DNA of 64,000 bases from Leucothrix pacifica. GTDB taxonomy: Bacteria; Pseudomonadota; Gammaproteobacteria; Thiotrichales; Thiotrichaceae. This document shows, piece after piece, positions 25,738-32,609 of this stretch. Every line of letters begins with the position of its first letter. Within the stretch, counting starts at the first letter, position 1. The notes under the pieces were generated by a model. The model did not search any database. It was not told the DNA's origin and was given only the letters and a program-made list of their open reading frames with translations. The position numbers and the translations under genes were made by a program. The DNA lies in contig NZ_QGKM01000036.1 in assembly GCF_003172875.1 (NCBI RefSeq), positions 1 through 64,000 of the forward strand, in the 5' to 3' direction.

Positions 25738-26763
25738 TTAGTCATCAATCTCTTCTTCGTAGTCCTCCTCTTCTTCATCCTCTGATTCACCACCACTCCG
25801 CTTGATAGAAACCTCATCAGCGATCAATACACCTTGCTCATTGATGTAACCCTCAACCTCAATAAAGCTATTCAAGCGGATATCCGCCAGCAAACCATTT
25901 TCAACCTCTGTAGAAGCATCAGTCATCACAGGCTGGCCACTCACACTGAACTGCAGTGAAGATGTATATGATGTGACATAGCCTTCCAGCTCAACCTCCT
26001 GACCTGACTCAAACTCAGCATACTCATCAGCAGACTCCACCTCCGATGCCAGAATGAGATTTCCCTCAGGTGCTAATTCGCTTTCTACTTCCACATACAG
26101 ACCATTCACTGGTGTGTTGTTTGACAGCTCAACATCAGCAACAGAGTAATCGATTAACAAACTCCCTAAGCTAAATGTCATGGCACTCAAATCAACGTCA
26201 CTAATCACACCTTTCACTTCCAGCTTGGATTCACTAGCGGTAAACACCTGCTGCTTTAACACAATGCTACTGGCCTGAATCACACCCAGTGCATCCTGAG
26301 TTCCTGATATTTCCAGCACATTTCCTAGCTGCAAGTCGCTAAGCTGACCAAAGCCGTAGAGCAGCGTTGATGCATCGGTCTGAACTACGCTCCCCAATAC
26401 TTCAATACGACTGTTATCGGTACTGATATTAGTCACTGTGCCTTCTAAGGCATCATCGAACTCAACGGTTTCCGCGACACCGGAAACACCATCTGCGTTA
26501 ATCACACCGGTAATCGTCACCACTTCGCCAATCAAGTAATCATCCTGACCACTCGCTGCAGCACCATCACGTACAAAGCTCGCCTGACTCACGTCATAAC
26601 GCACTCCATTAACCCAAATGCTGCCAAACCCGGTAATCGATCCTACGGAAATTCCCGTCCCGCCAATGCCGCCTTCTGACAGCAACATACCGCCTGAGCC
26701 ACCACCGCAGGATGACAACATTAGACAAGTAACCGCACTCAGTAATATCTGTTTAAGATGCAT
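25738..26763 (-). CDS. DUF5666-domain lipoprotein
   Basis: 341 aa from the ATG at 26763 (MHLKQILLSAVTC), giving a lipoprotein signal with Cys at LSSCGGG. The remainder is several repeated small beta domains of the DUF5666 type, with patterns such as VGSITGFGSIWVNGVRYD, GEVVTITGVIN, VLEISGTQD and VEVEGYINEQG. The C-terminus is Glu/Asp-rich. It overlaps the upstream DUF6502 gene by a few bases, so the two are coupled. Function is unknown; such proteins recur with DUF6502 genes. Confidence 0.85.
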   Translation of the reverse strand: MHLKQILLSAVTCLMLSSCGGGSGGMLLSEGGIGGTGISVGSITGFGSIWVNGVRYDVSQASFVRDGAAASGQDDYLIGEVVTITGVINADGVSGVAETVEFDDALEGTVTNISTDNSRIEVLGSVVQTDASTLLYGFGQLSDLQLGNVLEISGTQDALGVIQASSIVLKQQVFTASESKLEVKGVISDVDLSAMTFSLGSLLIDYSVADVELSNNTPVNGLYVEVESELAPEGNLILASEVESADEYAEFESGQEVELEGYVTSYTSSLQFSVSGQPVMTDASTEVENGLLADIRLNSFIEVEGYINEQGVLIADEVSIKRSGGESEDEEEEDYEEEIDD

Positions 26764-27595
26764 GCTTTGAATCCTTAATGCTTTGATCGTTATCTGCTTC
26801 CAGTGACTGTTCGAAATAGTAAATACCGACACCAGCCCTTATTTTTCCACTTCCTTTGCTGGCAGGGTTTGAGTCCTTATCATGCTTCGCCAACCATTTA
26901 TTAAATTTCAGCAAAAGCTCCATTGAGTCTTGATTCACCATTGATTTAAACGTCTCGACAGCATGCTCAGGGAGATTGTCATAGCTCACTTTTCGCTGGA
27001 AATAAGGCTGTTGACCACTCTGCTGCAAATTATGGTCGATGGTATTAATTAACAAACTCACATCACTCCCCAAAATAGCGAGCTTTTCTGCCTCATCCTG
27101 CTTAGGGATATAGGCATCACTCAATAGACTTAACTCATCTTTATCACTCAACTGCACCAGCCCACTGTGTTCCAGCTCCTTCAACATGGCACGGTATGGC
27201 ATATCACCACTGTAACGACTCACTAAAGCCTCAAAGCTTTTTTCTTGTCCTTGTAATGACAGCACTGCAGGGTCACCCTGAGCATCTTGAAACTCCACAT
27301 CACTTAACCAGCCACTAATGACTCGCACACTCCGGTTATATTTAGTCGCGGTCAGGTCACTGTCCGCTTCACTCTGACGAAGTTGTGCAACATCCTTACG
27401 TGTCAGCCCTGTGGTAATAGCAATACGTGATGTGGTGGCTTTTTCACCTGCCTGCAACAAAGCCGCTTCAGCAGTTTCAACATAGACCTGACGCGCAATC
27501 TGGCTGAACTCACCGAAAGAAACCCCTCGCTGATGCAGTATCCGAACCAAAGGCCGAAGAATATGAAAAATGATAGAATGTAGAATTTTTTGCAT
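26753..27595 (-). CDS. DUF6502 family protein, possible regulator
   Basis: 280 aa from the ATG at 27595 (MQKILHSIIFHILRPLVRIL); an in-frame ATG at 27661 lies right after a terminator-like hairpin and is less likely. The N-terminal segment has GVSFGEFSQIARQVYVETAE and ATTSRIAITTGLTRKDVAQLR, the latter looking like a helix-turn-helix. No enzyme motif is seen. It heads the operon DUF6502-DUF5666-cytochrome c-FccB. The palindrome over its translation start could be an autoregulatory operator. Confidence 0.78.
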   Translation of the reverse strand: MQKILHSIIFHILRPLVRILHQRGVSFGEFSQIARQVYVETAEAALLQAGEKATTSRIAITTGLTRKDVAQLRQSEADSDLTATKYNRSVRVISGWLSDVEFQDAQGDPAVLSLQGQEKSFEALVSRYSGDMPYRAMLKELEHSGLVQLSDKDELSLLSDAYIPKQDEAEKLAILGSDVSLLINTIDHNLQQSGQQPYFQRKVSYDNLPEHAVETFKSMVNQDSMELLLKFNKWLAKHDKDSNPASKGSGKIRAGVGIYYFEQSLEADNDQSIKDSKHAS

Positions 27596-27618
27596 TTTTG
27601 GGATTATATTCCCAAAAA
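27595..27618. promoter_or_regulatory. inverted repeat over the DUF6502 translation start
   Basis: TTTTTGGG and CCCAAAAA are separated by 8 bases (27595-27602 and 27611-27618), extending inward by one A-T pair. It touches the start codon and covers the ribosome-binding region, which lacks a good Shine-Dalgarno. As DNA it could be an operator; as RNA it could hide the start. Confidence 0.5.
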
Positions 27619-27661
27619 TAAAATAAGCAATACTCAGCACTAAATCAAAAGTAATAGACAT

Positions 27662-27691
27662 AAAAAAGCCACTGCAGATATACAGTGGCTT
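27662..27691 (-). terminator. rho-independent terminator or attenuator on the minus strand
   Basis: AAGCCACTG pairs with CAGTGGCTT (27666-27674, 27683-27691) and is followed on the minus strand by six T residues. No minus-strand gene lies upstream between here and 28134, so it must end an unannotated RNA or attenuate the leader of the DUF6502 operon, whose start codon is about 66 bases downstream. Confidence 0.7.
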
Positions 27692-28062
27692 AGGAAGTGA
27701 AACAAATCAGACTTGGGGTCGATCTGACTTGGTTGAATCACTTTCGCAGTAGCCCGGGCTAAGGCCGCTGCGCTTTTATTAACTACAAATCCGGGCTAGG
27801 AATGCAGTTTTTGAGGAGGAATCTTTTGCTTGTTATTTGCTTCTCTCGGGGCTTGTTTTTATTTACTTTAGCATAGAGTTTTCTGAATGTCATTCAGGTA
27901 GCATTCATTTTAATGAAAGATTTTTAACTGAATCACCGTTAACATTAAGAAAGTTGCTATAAATCAAGCACAATATTACCGTCCGTCTTGTTAAAACCGC
28001 TCTGACTGACCTAATCTGAAAAGCTAAATTGGCTTATTATTAACCTCTAATATAGATACAAA
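27692..28062. other. intergenic region, possible leader or small RNA
   Basis: 371 bases with no coding frame I trust. It contains a repeat-like palindrome (27749-27799), and a short direct repeat with ATCAGACTT then ATCTGACTT near 27705-27730. The DUF6502 operon promoter should lie here on the minus strand. Confidence 0.4.
27749..27799. repeat. REP-like palindromic element
   Basis: GTAGCCCGG (27749-27757) and CCGGGCTA (27791-27798) bracket a G/C-containing centre with CCGCTGCGC. Elements of the form GTAGCCCGG ... CCGGGCTAC are common dispersed palindromes in gammaproteobacterial genomes. Copy number in this genome cannot be judged from the window. Confidence 0.5.
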
Positions 28063-28104
28063 TTGATAAATATCATTTTTTATATAAGCAATTGCTAATA
28101 TAGT
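28063..28104 (+). promoter_or_regulatory. FNR box and -10 upstream of the 28135 membrane protein
   Basis: TTGATAAATATCAT at 28063-28076 matches the FNR consensus except for the last base. TATAGT at 28099-28104 lies at the -10 position expected for a box centred at -41.5, with a start near 28111. The spacing is the same as at cydA and ccoH. Confidence 0.75.
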
Positions 28105-28134
28105 TCTCAGAAATAACTCTCAGAGGACTTAACT

Positions 28135-29346
28135 ATGTTCACTATCACCAAAAATATGGGAGAAAAGTTCTCCCCAATGTACTTCCTCGCCTCATTAGGT
28201 GCAGGTGGATTGACGGTATCATTCTTCATGTATCTCATGTTTATGACGCCACATAAAGACACTCCAGTACCAACTTTTGGCTCGCTGCTTGAGGTATTTC
28301 AAAGTGGTAATGTGGTGCAAATGCTAATGGTGGTTGCCGCACTGGTCGGCATCATTATCTTTGCCACCTTGCACTACCGTTTACTTGCCTGGAACATCAG
28401 TGAATACAAGCAATTCAAACAAACTGACAGCTTTCAAACACTGCTCAAAGGCAATGGTGAAGTTCAGTTAATGGCTATTCCATTGACATACGCGATGTCG
28501 GTGAATGTTGCTTTTATTCTTGGCGCACTGTTTGTGCCGGGCTTGTGGACCATTGTTGAGTACATGTTCCCACTGGCACTGCTGGCCTTTGCTGCTATTG
28601 GTGTTTATGCCTTAAGAATTTTCGGTGATTTCTTTGGCCGTATCCTGACTTCAGGTGGTTTTGACTGCAGTAAAAACAATAGCCTGAGTCAAATGCTGGC
28701 AGTTTTCGCCTTCGCTATGGTTGGAGTTGGTTTCTCTGCTGGTGGTGCGATGAGCCACACTGTTGTGACTTCGGGTATCGGTATTATCTTTGCGATTCTG
28801 TTTTTCACCATCGCTGTATTGTTGGCCTTGATTTCACTGGTGCTTGGTTTCCGCTCTATGCTGGAAAATGGTGTGGATCGTGATGCTGCAGTTTCACTAT
28901 GGATTGTGATTCCAATCATTACCGTACTGGGCATTGGTTTCTATCGCATCATTATGGGACTACACCACAATTTTGATATGCCAACCTCAGCACCGGGCGC
29001 ATTAGTACTGTTCTCCATACTGGGTAGCATTCAAGTGATGTTTGGTCTGCTGGGTTACCGTGTGATGAAAGATACTGAATACTTCAAACGCTTTATCCAT
29101 GGTGATGATAAGCATGCGGTTTCATACGCACTGATTTGCCCTGGTGTCGCCGGAACAGTAATGGCGTTCTTCTTCTTGCACAAAGGACTCGTTGCAACAG
29201 GCATCGTGAGCATGTTCTCAGCACCCTACTTTATCTTGTTAGTGCCGGTGGTATACCTGCAATACAAAACTATCAGCGTCTTGCTTCGTTTGAATAACAA
29301 GATGTTGACTGGCAAACCAGCACCGGTACTCAAGCCAGCAACCTGA
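28135..29346 (+). CDS. multipass membrane protein (TDT/TsoY-like), FNR-controlled
   Basis: 403 aa with about ten transmembrane helices. The start GEKFSPMYFLASLGAGGLTVSFF and the following TPVPTF are features I associate with the TsoY-type family of membrane proteins and, more loosely, TDT-type carriers. Histidines in membrane-edge positions (LHYRLLAW, GAMSHTVV, GLHHNFDMP) are notable. GAGGACTTAACT precedes the ATG. A class-II FNR promoter upstream puts it in the low-oxygen regulon. Function is not known; the family call is tentative, the membrane nature is certain. Confidence 0.8.
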   Translation: MFTITKNMGEKFSPMYFLASLGAGGLTVSFFMYLMFMTPHKDTPVPTFGSLLEVFQSGNVVQMLMVVAALVGIIIFATLHYRLLAWNISEYKQFKQTDSFQTLLKGNGEVQLMAIPLTYAMSVNVAFILGALFVPGLWTIVEYMFPLALLAFAAIGVYALRIFGDFFGRILTSGGFDCSKNNSLSQMLAVFAFAMVGVGFSAGGAMSHTVVTSGIGIIFAILFFTIAVLLALISLVLGFRSMLENGVDRDAAVSLWIVIPIITVLGIGFYRIIMGLHHNFDMPTSAPGALVLFSILGSIQVMFGLLGYRVMKDTEYFKRFIHGDDKHAVSYALICPGVAGTVMAFFFLHKGLVATGIVSMFSAPYFILLVPVVYLQYKTISVLLRLNNKMLTGKPAPVLKPAT

Positions 29347-29381
29347 CTTTCAATGATTGGTAAACCTTACTAATCAGTCTA

Positions 29382-29415
29382 AAATCGGCAGACGCTTTTG
29401 CATCTGCCGATTTTT
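29382..29415 (+). terminator. rho-independent terminator
   Basis: AAATCGGCAGA (29382-29392) pairs with TCTGCCGATTT (29403-29413), and the right arm runs into a T-tract. It closes the 28135 gene transcript, so the next gene needs its own promoter or read-through. Confidence 0.88.
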
Positions 29416-29434
29416 CGTTTGGGGTATCGCTTCT

Positions 29435-30307
29435 ATGTTACGTATTAATTTTATTGGCTGCGGCCAGCTTGGCCAAACACTAGGCTCCTTATGGCAACAG
29501 CAGCACCTACTCACCATAGGCGATGTATTAACCCGCTCCGCCGACAGCGCAGCGCAAGCGGTTAAACAAATCGGTGCGGGGCGCGCTATTTCATCGATAC
29601 AGGATATGCAAGCTGCTGATATCTACATGCTGGCGTGTGGCGATGATGCGATTGAGTCGTGCAGTCAAACACTGGCGGACAGCCAGCTGATACAGCCAGG
29701 AAATAGTGTATTTCATTGCAGTGGTGCGCAATCCTCTCAGCTGCTGCATGCCTGCCAATCGCAAGGCGCGCTGATTGCCAGCATCCATCCGATCAAAAGC
29801 TTTGCCGATATTACACTGGCAGCACAAAGCTTCTCAGGAACCTATTGTGGTGTCGAGGGTGATGAAGCTGCTCTGGCGACCCTAAGCCCCTTATTTACAG
29901 AAACAGGCGCGAAGCTACTGCCAATCCTTGCTGAGCATAAAACGTTGTATCACGCTGCTAGTGTGATCGCCTGCAACTACCTTGTCGCTCTGGAAGAGTT
30001 AAGTATTCAAGCTTTTGAACAAGCGGGTATTGAGCGTCAACAGGCTCTCGCAATCTTACAACCCATTGTCACAGGAACGGTTGAGAACATTTTTAACTTA
30101 GGCACTGTCACTGCGCTAACCGGCCCTATCAGTCGTGGTGACCACAGTGTAGTGACGAAGCAATTAGCTGCAATGGAAGACTGGAATCCGGACTATGCAA
30201 CCGTCTATCGGCAATTAGCTAAGATTGCCGTCCCCTTGTCTCAGCAACAAGGCAACGCCAGCGCAGCAAGCCTGAGGGAAATTCTGGGTTCACTTAATTC
30301 GGATTAG
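29435..30307 (+). CDS. Rossmann-fold / DUF2520 oxidoreductase-like protein
   Basis: 290 aa from the ATG at 29435; the longer frame starts inside the terminator region. The N-terminal NAD(P)-binding motif is INFIGCGQLGQTLG. SIHPIKSFAD and the C-terminal helical half (HAASVIACNYLVALEELS, TGPISRGDHSVVTKQLAAM) match proteins with a Rossmann-like plus DUF2520 organisation. They resemble pantoate/6-phosphogluconate-type dehydrogenases; the substrate is unknown. Confidence 0.88.
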   Translation: MLRINFIGCGQLGQTLGSLWQQQHLLTIGDVLTRSADSAAQAVKQIGAGRAISSIQDMQAADIYMLACGDDAIESCSQTLADSQLIQPGNSVFHCSGAQSSQLLHACQSQGALIASIHPIKSFADITLAAQSFSGTYCGVEGDEAALATLSPLFTETGAKLLPILAEHKTLYHAASVIACNYLVALEELSIQAFEQAGIERQQALAILQPIVTGTVENIFNLGTVTALTGPISRGDHSVVTKQLAAMEDWNPDYATVYRQLAKIAVPLSQQQGNASAASLREILGSLNSD

Positions 30308-30410
30308 TTTATCTAAACTGTAGGCGAAAATCTTGTCTCTTGTGCGGTGCGGCAAAAACCTTATTATTGCAACCATGAAAACACACTTAAACACAGACGG
30401 AGTAAATAAA

Positions 30411-30755
30411 ATGTCTACATTTAAAAAACTAACAAGCTCAATCTTTAACGCACTTGAAATGGCTGGTCGTGCTAAAACGCTTGCACACTTAGAAGGCTTA
30501 AGTGACCGTACATTGGAAGATCTGGGTTTTTCACGTGCATTAATGAGTCAGGGTGTACAGGCTTGGCCTTGGAAAGTGGATACTGAGTTAGCTGCTCAAA
30601 CTGCTTCTACAGACTCTAACGAAATTAGCGCTGCTATTAAAGAACTTGAAGCGTATAACGACAGAGACCTTGCAGATCTGGGTATCTCTCGCGGTGAAAT
30701 TCGTGAAGCAGTTGTTCACGGTCGTAAGGATGTCGACTCTGCGCACGCTGCATGA
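30411..30755 (+). CDS. DUF1127 protein with two motif copies
   Basis: 114 aa from the ATG at 30411 with GGAG 8 bases upstream. The pattern LAHLEGLSDRTLEDLGFSRA (about 24-43) is repeated as IKELEAYNDRDLADLGISRG (about 78-97), two copies of the DUF1127 motif that most proteins have once. These small proteins are linked to RNA turnover or phosphate/carbon metabolism in alphaproteobacteria; the role here is open. The FNR gene follows 108 bases later. Confidence 0.82.
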   Translation: MSTFKKLTSSIFNALEMAGRAKTLAHLEGLSDRTLEDLGFSRALMSQGVQAWPWKVDTELAAQTASTDSNEISAAIKELEAYNDRDLADLGISRGEIREAVVHGRKDVDSAHAA

Positions 30756-30863
30756 TTAGTCTACAGCAAGTACTGACCATCGATTGATAAGTGTATTAAT
30801 CACTTGTCAGTCGGTATTCAGGGGTTTAATCTGTCATGAATCCAGCTAATACTACACTTGCAT

Positions 30864-31613
30864 ATGGCAGACTCGAAAAAACAGGCGCATTCTTGCAGCC
30901 ACTGTTCACTTAGTGAAATTTGCCTACCATTAGGCGTTAGTAAACAAGACCTTGAAAAGCTAGAACAACTCGTTCAAAACTCTCAGGTGCAACACGATGG
31001 TGATGTTGTGCTTCATCAAGGCGACTCATTTCATAAAATATATGCCGTCAAATCTGGTATGTATAAATCCATTAAACTTAGTCCGGATGGTCATGAAACC
31101 ATTATCGGCTTTCACTTGCCCGGTGAATTAATTGGTTTAGATGCGATTTACCCGGAAGAATATACAAGTAGTACGGTTGCACTCACCAGCTCCGTACTGT
31201 GTCAGATGGACTACGACCAGTTGACCGAGCTATCTGCACACATCCCTGCGCTGCAGCGACAACTAATGAGCTTACTCAGCAAAGAAATTAATACCTCAAA
31301 TGCCATGCACGGCGAGCTAACTGCTGAGCAAAAACTTTCTTCTTTTATCCATAATCTTGCGACTCGCTATGAAGTGCGTGGCTATTCTGGTACTGAGTTA
31401 GTACTCGCTATGACCCGTCAGGACATTGCGAATCACTTAGGTATGGCCGCAGAAACAGTAAGCCGTTTATTAAAACGCTTTCAGGATAAAGGTGTATTGC
31501 AGATTAAACACCGTGAAGTGAAGATTCTCAAACCCGATGTATTGTTAGCATTGACTGGTTGTGAAGCTCCTGCTCAAAGCGTCAACCTGACACGACTACA
31601 CAAACAAGCTTAA
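30864..31613 (+). CDS. fnr: FNR-type oxygen-responsive regulator
   Basis: 249 aa from the ATG at 30864. The N-terminus SCSHCSLSEICLP has the three cysteines (C11, C14, C20) of the FNR [4Fe-4S] cluster, and a fourth lies in SSVLCQMDYDQ. The HTH MTRQDIANHLGMAAETVSRLLKRF has E..SR for reading TTGAT. It is the likely activator of the three FNR-box promoters in this window. No strong ribosome binding site is visible, and an in-frame TTG lies two codons upstream. Confidence 0.92.
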   Translation: MADSKKQAHSCSHCSLSEICLPLGVSKQDLEKLEQLVQNSQVQHDGDVVLHQGDSFHKIYAVKSGMYKSIKLSPDGHETIIGFHLPGELIGLDAIYPEEYTSSTVALTSSVLCQMDYDQLTELSAHIPALQRQLMSLLSKEINTSNAMHGELTAEQKLSSFIHNLATRYEVRGYSGTELVLAMTRQDIANHLGMAAETVSRLLKRFQDKGVLQIKHREVKILKPDVLLALTGCEAPAQSVNLTRLHKQA

Positions 31614-31667
31614 AACGAAAAGCGTTCACCATGTGTGTTATAAGAGCGGTGCTTTAGAGTATGCGAA

Positions 31668-32390
31668 TTACAAGATGCAGCGGGCAAGGTTATAGAATAA
31701 AGGGTGTTGCTGAATTGCTTCGTGACTAGCAAGTTGTGGTGCAAGAAAGATTAAAGACCCAATCAGGATAAAAAATACCCCACCGCTTTGCTGCACAGCC
31801 CGCTTCTGTAAGATATTTTTAAATCCCCAAAAGACATGCCCGGTGAGTAACATCGCGGGCAATGTGCCGACACCAAAGCCCAACATCGTCAGCGCCCCCC
31901 CCCAGGCAGACCCACTGACACTGGCCACGGACAATACTGAATACACCAAGCCACAGGGTAAAAAGCCCCACACCAACCCTTGTCGGAATGATTGTGTGTA
32001 TGTCGCGGGTGCGCCTAATTTCAAATAGGGTTTAATTGCTTCCCAGAGCTTATAGCCAAATTTTTCCAGAAAGCCGAATGGCTTTTCAATGCGAAATAAC
32101 AGCTGAAAACCAATCACGATAATCATGATCGCAGCGATGCGACGCAGCCATACTGACCAGTCGGGCAAGTTAAGCACCGTACCAACTTCGGCGCCAATAA
32201 AACCGAATATAGCACCGGCCATGGTGTATAACGTTACTCTGCCGAGGTTCATGTACAGCAAGTGGAGTTGGTTTTCGATTGGTTTGCGCAATGCTTGTGG
32301 TCTGTTTAGAGCGGCTTGTAAACCACCACACATCCCTGCGCAGTGCAAACTAGCCAACAGACCTAATAATATCGCTGATACAAATCCCAT
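31668..32390 (-). CDS. COG2836 (TauE/SafE-like) membrane protein of the cco assembly operon
   Basis: 240 aa with about six transmembrane helices and the family motif LASLHCAGMCGGLQAAL near the N-terminus, plus FLPCGLVYSVLS later. Members are found beside ccoI/ccoS and are thought to help copper supply or maturation of cbb3 oxidase. It is the last gene of the operon ccoH-ccoI-ccoS-this gene. The HCAGMCGG and PCG cysteines are candidate metal ligands. Confidence 0.9.
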   Translation of the reverse strand: MGFVSAILLGLLASLHCAGMCGGLQAALNRPQALRKPIENQLHLLYMNLGRVTLYTMAGAIFGFIGAEVGTVLNLPDWSVWLRRIAAIMIIVIGFQLLFRIEKPFGFLEKFGYKLWEAIKPYLKLGAPATYTQSFRQGLVWGFLPCGLVYSVLSVASVSGSAWGGALTMLGFGVGTLPAMLLTGHVFWGFKNILQKRAVQQSGGVFFILIGSLIFLAPQLASHEAIQQHPLFYNLARCIL

Positions 32391-32409
32391 GATGATGCCT
32401 TAGCTGAGT

Positions 32410-32589
32410 CTATTTAGTGGGTATCGTTTGCTTATCTGATTCGTTTTGAATTTTATCATCATCCAATACTTTCAGTGCAGGGGTATGTAAATCATCAAAC
32501 TGACCTGACCTGACTGCCCAGAAAAATGCACCAATCGCAAACACAACCAGTACCAAGCTCAGCGGGATTAACAAGTAGATAATATTCAT
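32410..32589 (-). CDS. ccoS: cbb3-type oxidase assembly protein CcoS
   Basis: 59 aa, read by hand: MNIIYLLIPLSLVLVVFAIG, then FFWAVRSGQFDDLHTPALKVL. The single transmembrane helix and the WAVRSGQFDDL block are diagnostic of CcoS (FixS). It lies 20 bases after ccoI and 19 before the COG2836 gene. It is needed for cofactor insertion into cbb3 oxidase. Confidence 0.95.
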   Translation of the reverse strand: MNIIYLLIPLSLVLVVFAIGAFFWAVRSGQFDDLHTPALKVLDDDKIQNESDKQTIPTK

Positions 32590-32609
32590 AATAATCTCAG
32601 TAAGATACC

